A DNA stretch of 64,000 nt from Amyelois transitella (GCF_032362555.1 NC_083517.1:4050001-4114000); one strand, 5' to 3'. Shown: positions 45,412 to 58,775, numbered from the stretch's first letter. Notes: a model not told the origin generated them from the sequence alone. Translations and numbers: made by a program.

Positions 45412-48400
45412 TCATGACTCTTTCTTTGAATATTTCTCAAAATACTTCTCAATGCCTTCTGGGCCCATTCTCTCCTTGATCAGCTTGAGTGACATGGAGA
45501 AAACTTCGTTGGCTATGTCCTGGTCTTTGGCCAAGGCAGATTCTTCGCAGTAGAAACAGTTGTTGAAATATAACCCGGTGACGCCGTCTAAGTCGTCACA
45601 AGTCGCTACGTAAACAGTAGTCGCGGCCGCTTGTTGCTGAAAATAATAAAACAATATAAATAACATAGATAGACATAAAATCACGCCTCTTTCCCGAAGA
45701 ATTAGGCAAGGAATACATCTTTCCAGTGGCCATAATGCCCGCATAATTATTTCGTTTCATCCATAGGCAACACTTTGTTCAAGCATAGTCGTCGTCATAT
45801 TTAGGATATTTTATACGTTTCGCCAATACCTGCCTGATTTGATCAATGTTGGTTCGCACCTTCCCCTTGTAATATTTAATGGCGTTTGTTCAACATTGTA
45901 TATATCCTGGACACGTCGGCTTACATAGTTGTTGCTGCGCTAGGTAATATTGCTTTCATTTATTATATAAAATATATAATATACATATAAGTATTTATTA
46001 TAAAATATAGTATTGTTGAGTTAGTATCTCGAAACACAAGTCTCGAACTTACGTCGAGGCCAACTCAATCTGTGTGATCTGTCCCGTATATTTTTTTTAT
46101 TATTTATTAATTACGACACTTACCAAAGATTTAGTGAAAGGCCTGACAAAATACGACAGAAGTCTGATGAGGAACCACGATTTGCATAGGTTTGTGTGCA
46201 CCAGGTTGCCAGGGTGGAGGGAGTTCACACATATACCCTTGTTTCTCCATTCTTCGCTTAGTACCTGAAAGTTAAATGTTGGCTGTTGTACATGTACTCT
46301 TATCAGTAGAAATTTTGATATAGCGAGCATACTCGCTGTAATTGGCTGATTGCATCGCATCTTCGTTGTGATTGGTTGATGGCATGTGACGTTTGGAGAT
46401 GACGCCACAACTAAGCAATTCATTATCTAAGATGTGAAAATTTTTGGGGGAAGGTCTTATGAGGACATGACTTTCCCCCAAACATTTTCACTCTGCTTGA
46501 CTGGAAGCATTTGCATCAAGGGTTTTCCTGCTATGTTTATCTAACCCCTTATAAGATGGTTTTTTTGCATGTATGAAATCTGTGGGTCTATTTATAAATG
46601 TTGGAAAGAGACAAGTGCTGTAACATTACCTTGGCTGTTGTTACATTGAATAGCTTAGAGTTGTTGTATGCCATCATCGCACCATACTGATCCTTGCTCA
46701 TGCTAATGCTTTGCTGATTGAACATATTTTTCAAACTTGCAAACCTGTAAAATAGAACATAACATATTCAATTACATTTATTTACTTAAATAAGGTGCTA
46801 TAGGACTAGATTCTCAAAGAAAAAAAGCCAATGAATCATAAGCTAATCCTCAAATTAAAAATTTACAAGCAATATTTTTTTATACGCTTTAGCGATAGGT
46901 GATACTTGATCTTTGACGATAAAGTATCAATAAAGTATAGGAATTTCACAGTATTCTCTCTTAGCGTACAATACGTGCGTTTCAAGGTACAGACTGCTGT
47001 GAAACGACGTACAATCGCGCGTTTCATTGCAATTACAGGCGCACGCTTCACGAACGTGCTGGACGGCGCGTCAATAATGCTCACCTATGTGATTCTGACG
47101 ACACAAACACGACTCTGCTTCCTTTCCTCAATAAGGGCTCCAACAACAAGGCCAGATACATATGCCCCAGATGGTTCACTTGAAATAACATCTCTAAGCC
47201 ATCTTCTGTCTCAGTATACGGCAATCCAAACACTCCCGCGTTTAAAATTAGCATGTCCAGATGACTGTGAATAAAATATTACCAGATATGAGTTTGAGCT
47301 CAAAAATACATTTATGTCTCGGAGTGTAGATAGACAGACTCTTTATTGCACCATAAGAAATAGAAAAACAGAAAAAAAACACAGGTAATTCTGAGATAAT
47401 AATGACGTACAAAGGCGGACTTATCATTTAAGCAATCTCTTCCAGTCATGTAGAGTGTAGACCATGCCAACAGTCTAAAAAAGACTTACTTAATCACATA
47501 AGCTAGATGGCTTTAGTGGAATTGATATTTGGATAGTGACAGGTCACCCATCACCTAAAATAATGCCAAATTAATAACCCTTTCCCTTAATTGACAACAC
47601 AGATAACAGTTAAAACTTCTTTTGGTGTAATTGCTTGACTAACTCCAGGATTATAAGCGATGGTGGACCTAACTTTTCTGCAGGGATGATGCAAACAGGA
47701 AAAACCCCAGGTAGGTATGTCAATCGAAATGTAATGGGAGTCCACAGGTGGCAGATAGAAGAACTGCCATTCGATTAGCTGCGAATATACAAATAAACAG
47801 ACCAATCAGCAGCGCAGCTAACATAACATGCTAGAAGTCTGGTAGGGTGGACAAACCTAAAAAAATTGCCACAAATGTTCAAAGACAACTTCGTGTCATG
47901 GCAAATGAATACCATCAGTAAATAAGCATTCCTTTGTCACCAGCCAGCAATGGTGACAGTATTGACAGAAACAAAAATAGAAATTGCCTTACTCAGAAAA
48001 TACAGTTTTAACTTGAAGAGCACAACGTTTTACACTCTGCAGTGATGCAAGATCTAAATGTATAGCCTTCAAGTTGTCTTCAGAGGCTTTTGTTTCCTTG
48101 ACAATATCTTCTATCGCCTTCTGAGTAGCCTCCATGTTCCTGTTAGCAAATAACACATTGCAACCATGCCTTGCAAGAGACTTTGCAGTCTCATACCCAA
48201 TGCCTTGGTTGGAACCAGTCACAAGTGCATATTTTCCAGATAAATCCACTCCATGGAGGATCTGTGAAGACGAGTCTTGCATTAAACCTAATAGCAAAAT
48301 GCTCTTAGAAAACTTACAAAAATAACCTACAATTTATTTTTTGGTTTCAAAATCAGATATAAATAATTTTTTTTTAAGGTTTCATCTATGGATAGCAGTA

Positions 48401-49491
48401 ATTATTTATGGTGAAGAAATCATGGAAGCACTATTTTTGACTAGCCTTTTCCAGCAACATCTCATTATCAAAATACTTTTTTTTTCTGGAGGAAGATCAT
48501 AATATCTCCTATCAGAGCTTCCATTCACTTGTTACAGAATATAACCAAAATTCAGCTTTCTATACCCAGTTATTTCAGCTGTGCATCAATTGTCACCCAT
48601 TCAAGATGATTTATTGTATGGTTTTTGAGAAATAGTTAATAAGCATTATCCCTTTGGGTTGTATTCTTTTGCATAGACTAAAATAAAAAAACAAGTTAGT
48701 ACACTTCATGTAAATAAAGAGCTTGATTTTATATATTTACCTGAAACGCTGTTGAAGAAGCATCATACTTCTGGCGAAAATCATGAACATGTTTCTTCTC
48801 TTCCTTAGAGAAGGCTAGTCTAGGATCAATAAAAGTCTTATCTCCTGTTTCTTTCTGAACAAATATTGTTTTTCCCTCCTCATCAATCATTTTTGTCCAT
48901 CCAAATGGTAAATCTTTGGGGATTATCTTCTTGTGGCCTGTTCTTGGATGAGTCCACTGAATCTTACTGGTACATGTACTGAAAATTAATTCAGATATCT
49001 AAAACTACACACCCATGACATGCATTAATACATGTTTATGTCATCATCATTTAAACAAATAAAATCATGAATAAGGGGTAATGTTACTTGCATCACTAGT
49101 ACAATATAAAGTTTCTCTCTGCCATCTGTTTCTAAGCTCTTCTCTTTTAAATGTAAATTACACTCTCAGGTATTTAGCAAATATATTGCATATTAGTGAC
49201 ATGTGACATAATAGTGATGAATTTTATTTTAACTAGGTACCAAGACTACAACTAAACTCGACTGCTTGATGACGGTCAGATGGCCAAATAACCATGAATC
49301 ATATATCGATTTAGAAGTAGTTCAATAAGGTGCACCCCGGGCTCTAGTGGAGAGGGAATAATCCTGAACTAACGCCAGAATGAAGAAATAAGAACATACT
49401 TAACAAAATAGACATTTCCGTCTTCGGTGGACTTTTCTTCCCATCCTGGAGGAAGTTCATCTTCACTATCTGAATCTATAATATTATGCAT
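45412..49491 (-). CDS. WWOX: WW domain-containing oxidoreductase
   Basis: Complete gene of seven exons: 49491-49400, 48978-48741, 48261-47993, 47264-47085, 46744-46630, 46264-46124 and 45636-45412. They encode 419 residues (human WWOX has 414), with all phases consistent. WW1 ([20 protein letters not shown] to IQWTHP) is split by intron 1. WW2 ([20 protein letters not shown] to TFIDP) has Phe in place of the second signature Trp, as this domain is also altered in vertebrates. The short-chain dehydrogenase part has [20 protein letters not shown] for cofactor binding, [16 protein letters not shown], and the catalytic YNNSK. The end is [19 protein letters not shown] with YFNNC. WWOX is a cofactor-binding tumour-suppressor-type protein that binds PPxY partners; its enzyme substrate is unsettled. 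Introns carry SINE and LINE fragments and a hairpin. Confidence 0.95.
45665..45730 (-). mobile_element. LINE 3' end fragment
   Basis: ATAAAATCACGCCTCTTTCC CGAAGAATTAGGCAAGGAAT is the reverse complement of the LINE 3' end. It lies in the last WWOX intron, about 30 bases upstream of the exon 7 acceptor. Confidence 0.65.
46434..46491. repeat. 23-bp inverted repeat in a WWOX intron
   Basis: GTGAAAATTTTTGGGGGAAG GTC pairs with GACTTTCCCCCAAACATTTT CAC with two mismatches and a 12-base loop. It could be a MITE remnant or a transcribed hairpin. Confidence 0.8.
47455..47600 (-). mobile_element. SINE family A, diverged copy
   Basis: GTAGACCATGCCAACAGTCT, TTGATATTTGGATAGTGACA GGTCACCCATCACC and AACCCTTTCCCTTAATTG are in family order. 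It lies in WWOX intron 3. Confidence 0.6.
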
Positions 49492-50302
49492 TTGAGGTAT
49501 AGAAGTAAAAAGTGCAGAATATATCTTTGTACATTAACTTAGCACTTTTTTTGATTAATTCTTCTTATAAATCTTGTTTATTTCTGAAAATTTCATAAAT
49601 TGATAAACAATTAATAGCATGTAGTGACACTGACTGTCATTGACAGACATCTGACAGTGACAGTTGCCCCGCCACTGACGTAAAGTCCTAAAGTAGTAGT
49701 GTGCAGAGGTAAGTTGAAAGTAATCCGTGCCTACTTCGCCGGGAAATATGATTTAATTTATGTTTATTTATTTAAGAAAGCACTGTTATCACGTCAAGCA
49801 CAGATAAAAAAATTTTGTCTGTGCGTCAACGACTCTTTAGATTTTCGAGTCTTAACTTTGATTCACTGGCCACAAAGCTATAAAAGTCTATTCCAAATAG
49901 ACTATGTAAAAATATATAAAAATGTCTATGTGTCCAACCAATATGGCGAACGACTTTGACTTTTGTTTATAAATGTGTCAAGGTAATATTGTCAACTTGA
50001 TCATAAGTTTGTCTAAATTAAAATGTTTCGTGGTGTATTTCGGGTATTTTTTTAACTTTACGCTTAAATATTTAATAGGTAAAATATGTTTTAGTTTAAA
50101 ATCAATTAGTAAACATTAAAACTGTGAAAAACGTTAAATTATAGTCTCGAAATAATGCTGGTTAGGACGCTCCCAAAAACCGCTTTTATTTTTAATTTAG
50201 TGCATAAAACAATGAAAATCATAGTTTAAAACATGTCTTTGAGCCTAATCGTAACTGGGTGTGTAATAAAAACGTTCAATAGTTAGTGTTAGTTAATTAA
50301 CA
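49492..50302. other. Divergent intergenic region between WWOX and the gene at 50303
   Basis: About 810 bases hold both presumed promoters. A cluster of TGACAGT/TGTCA repeats lies at 49625-49675. A LINE 3' end piece sits at 49720-49770. No TATA box is obvious at the expected places. Confidence 0.5.
49720..49770 (+). mobile_element. LINE 3' end fragment
   Basis: AGTAATCCGTGCCTACTTCG CCGGGAAATATGATTTAATT TATG aligns with the LINE end CTCTGCCTACCCCTCCGGGA AAGAGGCGTGATTTTATG. Confidence 0.5.
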
Positions 50303-50368
50303 ATGGGAGACAAGATAAATGGAGAGTACTTTGGCTCAGGAGCTGCAACCTTCAATTTTAATAATGTG
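50303..50368 (+). CDS. First coding exon of an unrecognised gene (partial)
   Basis: ATG in a good context (TTAACAATGG) opens 22 codons, MGDKINGEYFGSGAATFNFN NV, ending at a strong donor (ATGTG|GTAAGT) in phase 0. No stop interrupts the frame before the donor. I do not recognise the protein, and no downstream exon could be supported in the remaining 13.6 kb. The rest of the gene is therefore probably beyond the window, with a very long first intron. It is transcribed away from WWOX. Confidence 0.5.
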
Positions 50369-50574
50369 GTAAGTACAATTTCTGTTCCTTGTTTATTTTG
50401 AGCGTTTATTTTTAAAATTGGCCATATGATTATAATTAACCCTATTTCACTAAAAATGAAATATCCTTGTAAGTAATTAAGAATTTCTATTGCATTCATA
50501 ATTACCTACTTTCTGTTTCATAGCTTAACTGCAAATATTTAAACGATTGAAATCAATACTTTTCAAAATAGTTT

Positions 50575-50880
50575 GTGTTGGCTCTGTTTTTGGATGACTG
50601 TTGGCTCTGCCTACCCTGCAAGGGTACCCTTGCGGGGTAGGTAGAGCCATCCATGCGGAACAGTCATCAAAAAACTGAAATGCGATGCTCAGCCGCCTTA
50701 ACTTAATGATAGAATTGAAATTTAAATAGTGACAGGTTGCTAGCCCACCGCCTAAAAGAGGAATACCAAGTATATAAGCCTATCCCTTAGTCGCTTTTTA
50801 CAGCATGTAAAAAAGAAGAGATGAGATGTAGTGGTCCTATTCTTTTTTCTATTTGTGCTGGAAACCACAGGTCACATTTG
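50575..50880 (-). mobile_element. SINE family A copy with fold-back tail
   Basis: A near full-length copy with its tail at the left begins at about 50628. Directly left of it lies an inverted piece of the same tail: GGCTCTGCCTACCCTGCAAG is followed by CCTTGCGGGGTAGGTAGAGC. Two tails therefore meet head-on and make a strong hairpin at about 50600-50672. Confidence 0.7.
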
Positions 50881-51098
50881 TGTCCTACATTTATGACAAC
50901 TTATAGACCAAGCTGGTTTACCAGCTTTTAGCAGATCCTTTCAGAACTTGAAACTGAACAGAACTCTGAAAACATTCAAACAGAAAAGAATAAAACCCAT
51001 TGTTGATTTGTGGTCAACGGTCAACAGATGGAGATTCAGATGTTAGTAATATTCAAAACAATGTTTACTAACGAAACTATTCTAGGAAAAAGTATGTA

Positions 51099-51367
51099 TC
51101 TATATTAATATTATAAAGCTGAAGAGTTTGTTTGTTTGTTTAAAAATGCTAATCTCAGGAACTACTGGTTTGAATTGAAAAATTATTTTTGTGTTATATA
51201 GACCATTTATCGAGGAAGGCTTAAGGCTATATAACATTACGCTGCATCTATTAGGGACGAAGAAATAATGGAAAATGTGAACAAACGGGGAATATTGTTC
51301 ATCCTTGTGGGCTTTAATGATGCCCTAAATGAGTATTCCACGCGGACTAAGTCGCGCGCACAGCTAG
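51099..51367 (+). mobile_element. Small non-autonomous Helitron, 269 bp
   Basis: The element starts TCTATATTAATATTATAAAG and ends in a short hairpin (CGCGGACTAAGTCGCG) followed by CACAGCTAG. It sits between A (51098) and T (51368), the usual Helitron target, without target duplication. Internal landmarks are ATCTCAGGAACTACTGGTTT and CATTTATCGAGGAAGGCTTA, known from a widespread lepidopteran family. There is no coding capacity. Confidence 0.75.
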
Positions 51368-51649
51368 TTTAAAATATAAATGATTCTTCTTAATCAATCC
51401 TAGTTACATACATACTCACATCTCTGGATAAGAGCCCTGGGTGTGCTATTGAACCATGGTCCTTGAGGGGATAAGGTTTAAATATAAATTATTATGCAGT
51501 ATGAAACTGCCATGATTCCTGAACCAAAGTGGTATACCTCTGTCTTATGGCATTAGTCCCAGTAACATCCTTACCTTTTGGGAGAGAGCCCTTGCAACTT
51601 AGAAAAAGAGTTCTTAATGATACATGGACAGGACAAGCCTAGATGCAGA

Positions 51650-51950
51650 ACCCATTGCTACTTATGTATGCTCATGATGTCGCGCTGACGGTTTCGGATA
51701 GGGAGAATCTAGTGCGACATGCGAAAACACGGAAGGAGTCACTTGAGAATGGTGGTCTGAAGCTAAATGTGGCAAAGACTAGATGACTCACAATGAAAAT
51801 TTCCGCTCATAGGTGATAATGTGGTCTAAAGCACAGACCATTTAAATACTTGGTATCTGTACTTCATGCGTCCAGAGACATTAATTGCAACTGCAAAGCC
51901 CGCATAACAGCAACTTGGTCAAAATGGCGTGAGTTGACGTGTGTTGACTA
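51650..51950 (+). mobile_element. Decayed RTE-type reverse transcriptase fragment
   Basis: Frames give LMYAHDVALTVSDRENLV, SLENGGLKLNVAKTR, and after a break FKYLVSVLHASRDIN and KARITATWSKWRELT. These match the end of an RTE-family RT domain. The catalytic YADD has become YAHD, and stops and frame breaks are present. Confidence 0.7.
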
Positions 51951-53290
51951 TAATAATAGGTCATTGATTACGAATCAGCCTTCTAGCGAACTAACTACTT
52001 ATAACTATCTATCTACTGTAACTATCATTTATTCTTTTAAGTGGATGTTAGGCCCAAACCCGACTGTTGAGTTCCGCGGCTGAGCTTGGGAATTTGATAA
52101 ATAATAACATTCCATTGTTCGGTATTTTCTATTTTACCAACTTACTGATGAACAATAATAGTCTTTATCCCACGATAGACAATACGATGTGGGGCAAGCA
52201 TCTGACACAATTTAATTTGCACTAAGCAGCTTTATCACACAGTCGCTGTTTAATTAACTCTCACGCTTCCACCTGCACTAAAGCAATGCAGAAATTGTAT
52301 TTTGCAGTAGGTGTTTTACGTCTTTATTGTAACCATGTAAAATGTTAGAAACTAAATCTAAAAGCGTAGATTACAGACTAGTAGTTGCCCGTAACTTGTC
52401 CGCCGTAAAACTAAATCACTGACATTCTAAAAACAGACAACCTGTATTGCCCCCTTAAAGAGGTGGAGATGTAATTTTTGTATGTTACCAGTTTAAAATG
52501 GGATTAAGCCAAGACAGAAATTCTAAAAATCACATTTATTTGCTTCTGTTGGTTTTATTAGACGCCCAAATCAATTTTCGGTTCGGTTACATTTTTTATT
52601 ATATTTTATGTTTCGATCATAACTTTTGACTTTATAGCACCATGATCATTAAAGACAAGCATATAAATGTGGTCCGTGTTCGTAATCTTGCTTTGCGGCG
52701 ATAGGACGATTGACGTAGTCAAGTGAAGAACGCGTAGGCAGGTCCGTGAACTTTGATAATGGAAAGTAGTTCAAGCTAGACACTGATAGCTCTAAGTGCC
52801 TATCAATAATTTAAATACCTACTACTCACTCACTTTGAAAGTGCAGAATATATTTTGTAGTGATCGGATAACTTTGGTAGACGGTGCAATAGGTAAGTAT
52901 ACTGTAACATGTGTTAACTTTGAAGAAGAAGGTAATTAAGTAAGGTTAACCATTGGTGTTTAAAAAATATATTGAAGAGGCAAGAGTGTTATTTCTTTAT
53001 TCACATTAAGTAAGACAGACAACCCACAACAGAAAATAGCGAGGTCATATTAAGCTGAAATATGGCATGCAGATTTCTTAGAGAGAAACCACGAAGAGTA
53101 GATTTCCCGAAACATAGAGAAACGGGAAAAAGGAGTTTACGTGGGCTCACTTTGCAGCATTCGATAGTTAAATACATATATAAATGTAAATTTTTTATTG
53201 CTATAAGGTCGCATGTTTACTGCGCTGATGTTGGTGGTACCAGGGAATACCTGGCGCTCGCGTGAACCTTCCCCTCCTAGGGTCGAGGTA

Positions 53291-53320
53291 CCAACTACTA
53301 AATGTACATTTAGTAGTTGG
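53291..53320. repeat. Perfect 30-bp palindrome without loop
   Basis: CCAACTACTAAATGT is followed at once by its exact reverse complement. Surrounding sequence contains two GGTACC sites at about 53236 and 53287. Confidence 0.9.
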
Positions 53321-53978
53321 CTCGCAATCTTGTAACTAGCGAGAAAAATATTCCATAGTACTTTGTAGATGAGACAGTCCTTTCCTCTTTCAAAATCAAC
53401 TAATTAAGAGAGCTGTTAAGCTTGGTGTTAGTTAATATTATTTAATTACTATGACATCGATAACATTTCATTTACAATGATACCTTCCCTGAAAGGCTGA
53501 CTAACAAGGTGTGGAGAAAAGGAGAATACATTAGTTTTGATAGAATAACTACATAAATATTTTACCTCGGATGCATATGAAAACAGATAAATAGTCTTCA
53601 ATATTGTATGTAAAGATAACTTGCCATCTCTGGCCTCCAATCATAAAGTTATATAAATTTTAGCAATCCATTAATATTGATGTAATGCTGCTCAGTTCCA
53701 GACACAGCATTAAAGCCCGCCGCTCCCGCTTCGTTGCTTTGTGATTCTTGACTAATAAAAATGCTTAAATTCAAAACCTCCCCTTCGAAAAAAGTTCATC
53801 TTAATATATTTATTCATTAGCGGCATAATAAGAGCTATCAATTTAAGAATTACACGCAAATTGCACTTTTAATCACATAATTTGATTTTAGCAGCGAGCA
53901 GGTTCGTGATACCTTGACTTAGCTCAATAGTTAGCCACCACTGCAAGTTATCGACGTATTAGTTTCGTGTACTCTCGA

Positions 53979-54108
53979 TATAAAGCATAGGAACTGAGCG
54001 ATCGCGTGCTTGCGGCAAAACCTATCTACCTAGTTGGCAATATTCAGAGTAAAATTTTGCCAGTTCAGTTTGGTCTTGCGAAACAATGTCTCGTGGCAAA
54101 GTGTTATG
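53979..54108 (+). promoter_or_regulatory. Candidate TATA promoter and tiny first exon
   Basis: TATAAA at 53979-53984 is followed by a GC-richer stretch, an arthropod initiator-like TTCAGTT at about 54064-54070, and then ATG at 54086. The frame reads MSRGKVL and meets a donor-like TTATG|GTAGGT at 54109. This could be an alternative first exon of a gene lying to the right. The evidence is thin. Confidence 0.25.
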
Positions 54109-56639
54109 GTAGGTAGTTGATTTAATTAATTTACTGTGTCCAATTTGTGTGGAAACCGGCAGCATTCGCCAATGAATTGAAGCTATGAAAAAAGTTTCAT
54201 TTTCTAAAAAGAAAGTGAGGAAGTCGGTGCGTTTTTGTATGTAATGTAAACATAGATAAATTGATTAGTGTTGCACAAAACAAACCGTTGCACGAAAAAT
54301 ATTAAAGATCAACAACAATAATAGGTATACATAACAATGCTAAAAATCGAATAGTTACATTTCGATTAAACCTCTTTATCACCCCAGTATCTTAAAAAAT
54401 AGTGTCATTTATTTAGTTAGATGATCAAAACTCCAGCGCAACAAGGTGTAGTTTGTACACGTCGCGCACTTCATCCATATGGAAGAAGACTATGTTCGCA
54501 TTTTGTGTTTTCTTCCATATCATTACAATGAAATAAAAAGAATATGGGGACCATACACCTGCCGTTACGCCAGCCACCGGCTTCGCGTCCACTTCACATC
54601 CCGCACTATGTGTTTTAACCCTTTAAATGTTCATTAAACATCTCTTATTCAAAGCGTAAAGTGAATCAATTAAATCGAAATATCTTCAGAATCGAAAGAG
54701 CTTTTTATAAAAACTCGTTTCGTTTAGCAGCTTTCGCTGTTAATAAAGAAAGTTATTTAAGCGAACCATCGAACAAGACACGGGATCCACGTAAACAATT
54801 AATAAAAAATATGAGCCAAAACCATTTAGAACATTATATAAATAGTTTTCCTGGTGAAAATTGACATTTTTCCTTTTTTTCCCCAATTTTTGACAACGAA
54901 TGCCGGTACATCACAGTTGAGACTGTTGTTTGATCTCTTAAAGAAGTATTTTGTTGACTGCTTCAAGTGACATACCGTCATCCATTTGATTCGCTCCAGT
55001 CCATTCGCTTTTTGCTTTATTCTGATTGCATCAACTAATTTCGTGTTACATCGATACTGCTCATGAATCGACAGTATTCCATTTTATCTTAATGTACAGT
55101 TTACGCAATTCTGTATTTTAGTGTTTCGGATTCTTCATACTAAGATATATGATGTTTTGATATATTTGTGTGGAGAAATTTCATAACCTGGAATGAAGTA
55201 ACTAATAAAATAAGCTGTATTTATTGAAGGTGTATTGGTTGTTTTCTTTTAAATTGTATGGCTTAGAATGCTCTTGGTTAAAATAATTAGCAATATGCAA
55301 CCTCTCTTTTGTTTTGTTGTGTCAAAATGTGTCATAACTGGCCAGTAAAAAAAGAAAATTTTCAAGTGCTCATTGGTATCTTTTTGCAATGTTGTATCTA
55401 GTACATACAATAAGACTAAATTGTTTTATAATTATTTTATCAATAAGTTCAGTTGTTTATTACAGTGCATGTTTCAAGTTAAGCGAAAGTGCAGTTTTAC
55501 TTCATCCCAAGATCATCCACAATCATCCACAGTTTATTTCCATATCCAAGTTTTACTTCTTATGGAGTGCTTTAACAACTCTTAAGATTATGTGGACATT
55601 TTCACAGTTTCTTTCTTAAACACTTGTCGTAGTTTTCTAACTGCAAGTCGCTTACCTGTTACATTTTATATTATATCGATTGCAGTGTAATCGTGCGTCT
55701 CGACTCTTGATGCATATAATGACACTTTCGGTTTTCTCCAATTTAATAATATTTATTGCCATCTTTATTGGTGAAAAGAAAAATACAACTGACAATAATG
55801 TTCTGAAATTTGTGATATTATTGCTATTTTTATTAACGTATAATCTATTGTATTAGAGTTTATGAATTTTCTTCTGTTACGTGTGTGAAGTATAGGACCT
55901 AGTTATCCATTCAACTTCCACTCTGGCAGAAAATGCTTGCTCATGACAAATTTTGCTTGCCTATTATTACGTTACTGATTAAACACGGGTAATCATGTTT
56001 AAATTTCTCTTGTACTATAATCGATTAGGTGGCTTGGCAAGTAGTGATAGATCAACGCCCGGCCTTTTTGTAATTTTTTTTAAAAGAAAGTATCAATTTC
56101 AGCACATTTACCTAAAGTAGACCAAACTCCTTAAGGTAACTACGAAGTTTAGTGTTATATTTTTTTCTAAGCCTTGAAAACAGGCGGCATGCACCCGCAG
56201 CGGAATATTAAATACAATCTGAAAATCTTCACCCAAACATATGGCCGAAGACCCAAACTATAGTTTAACCACCGAAATAGGCCGGGCCAGGATAAAACGT
56301 TAAAAAGTATTTTACATGAGTTTATTTTTTAGCGCTAGCATTATATTATTCAATTATTTAAATAATGTTCAAAATGACTTGATCCTATTAAACAATTATT
56401 TGATTTGAAGGGAATCGGTAGCTACAGGCTGTTACGCGATGGAAACCCCACACACCGCGAGGTTATTTGCTTGCGCAATGGCACAAATATTATGTAAATC
56501 CCTGTTGTATCTGAAATTGACGTCTTATCACATACCATACCATAATGTATTGTGATTATTTATATCAATAGGGTGATGCAACTACAACTATTCATTCAAT
56601 TTTATTACATTTTAAATTCAAACGATACTTTCTTTGAAT

Positions 56640-56745
56640 CACTCAAATCGATGGTACTTGGTCGCGGTAGGATTTGAACATTTGCCTCTCAGTGCACCGT
56701 ACTTTTTATTTGGGGACCTTAACTGTTAGACCACTGATTCTCTTT
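56640..56745 (-). mobile_element. tRNA-derived SINE remnant
   Basis: The minus strand reads CAGTGGTCTAACAGTTAAGG and later AGGCAAATGTTCAAATCCTA, the spacing of A and B boxes of a tRNA-derived head. It is similar in layout to the remnant at 33550-33655. Confidence 0.5.
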
Positions 56746-58687
56746 TCTGAGTTATAAACATCTAATTAATGTTGATCATGTATAGGTTTCCTCGCAAAGG
56801 TTGATTAGGTCATAGGGTAACCCCGGCCTTCTCTCCAGAGAAAGGTGAAGACGGAACCGGGATCAACGCCAAGAGGAGAAGGATATACTATACGAATGAA
56901 CTCAAATATACCAGTTATGACGTGAAATGGGACAGGGATAGTTTTTCGTGCGATGAAAACGACATCGCGCGTGGCAGCCTACCACAAAATAAAAGCTGAG
57001 TTGCTTTAATTTTGATGTTTTCTTTCTTATCTTTGTGAATTTCTTTTCGATGCACCATCAGACTTTACCACTCGCCAAACCGTAACGATTTGATGCCCGG
57101 GTGCACTTCCTTAATTTCAATTCTATTTCTGGATGATTCTGGGAATTTATGTCGATGCTACAAATTCTAACTCTGAAATGAACACTATTCTTTTCTTCTA
57201 TTATGTTACTGCGGTGCATGTACAATTAAGATTTATTAAAACTAATGTGGTTCCGTCGTGATACATAAGCGTTGAACGAGATTACAGATGATATCACATT
57301 TTTTGTATCTGAATTTTCAATATCTTTCCAATCACAATTGTATCTGTCATCTACTCCACGATGACTCATATGATAATGGAATTTTTGAATGAAGAAAGCA
57401 GTATTTTTTTAGCTGAAATGAATCTTGTATTATGATAAATTGCAATCTTTAACCCTTTCACCGCGATGGACAACTTTTAGCGTCGATTTAATATGCCCGA
57501 AATTGTTAGATAATGTTTTAAACAAAATTTTAATGGATTTCATAAAATCTTTTTTTCTGTCGCATAAAGTTGGTTTTAATATGCATTAAGGAATGACATC
57601 CGCGGCGATTTCTAGAGATATCATCCGGTACCGATCCGGTATCGTTTAAATCATCTTAGGGCTGCCAGCTTATGTCCGTACATCAAAAAATATTATTTTT
57701 GTTCTAAATGTTTTTAATCTTATGTTTGAAGTAATTCTGGAGGATATATTACAGACAAGTCTTTAGAAAAAATAGTTATTTGAATTTTATTCTATCATAG
57801 GGATTTCTTTTGGTTTATTAAATTAAGTAAATTAAAAAAAAATACATTTTGCCTACCTAACTTTACCTAACAAATTTTTTTTATGTTCTGTATCAGTCAC
57901 TGAATAACTATGCTAACAACTTTCATACAAAAATTTTTTTGATAACCCTAACGACGTGACGATCTTAGCTGCAACCAGTTTACGGGAAACAGCCACTTGC
58001 ATCAAATTAACACTGGCACTAAATTATACAGGTTCCATCATCGACGACGATTTTTTTATGTTAACGAACCACTATACAAGAAAGATGTGTGTTTATAGAG
58101 CAAAGTCAACAATTAAGCGTACAAAGTTAGGAGTCAGTTTGTCGTAACATTTGTAATTGTCTTTAAAACATACCATTAAAGTTACGCTAAACTACCAGTA
58201 TAATTGTTTTAACTGCAGGAATTTGTTGCGGCACAGAATAAAAGTACCTACACACGTACGATTCACATTCTACCTGTTTATTTAAGTAGTGTTTTAATTG
58301 GTCTCGTTTAAGCGATTCCTCTTTTCTTACATATTTCATATCCTTTGCTAATTTTGGTTTCTAACGTTTCTATAATCCGATTAGCCAACCAGCAGGCTAA
58401 GTATAAATTATCTGCATCTCGTTTCAGTACCTTTCGTAGATAAGCTCTTGCAGTTTAATCTTCCGGTATAACAACTACGTGAGTGATACTTCTACCCACT
58501 TCTACAAACATGATTATTATCAATTTTAGAATATTTTGAAGATAAAGAAGTTCCATTTGCCAATAAATGTAATCTTTTCTGATCGAAATACTTAATTATC
58601 TCGCGTTTTTCCCTGATACAAAAAAATATTTTTACCGTTAGTATATAAATATCGTACGTTTTATATAAAGAAAAATAACAAATAGTA

Positions 58688-58775
58688 ATGTTGTGTGGTT
58701 TCCGGAACCACCAATAAAAAAAGAGTAGAACCACTCCGTCTCTTCACCATGGATGTCGTAAAAGGCGACTTTATT
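58688..58775 (+). mobile_element. SINE family A head fragment
   Basis: TGTGTGGTTTCCGGAACCAC, AGAGTAGAACCACTCCGTCT and CCATGGATGTCGTAAAAGGC match the first 85 bases of the family. The 3' part is absent. Confidence 0.7.

Noticed and set aside
53062-53265. 67-codon frame with a basic start (MACRFLREKPRR)
   Set aside because: No motif, no clear splice donor and no support from composition.
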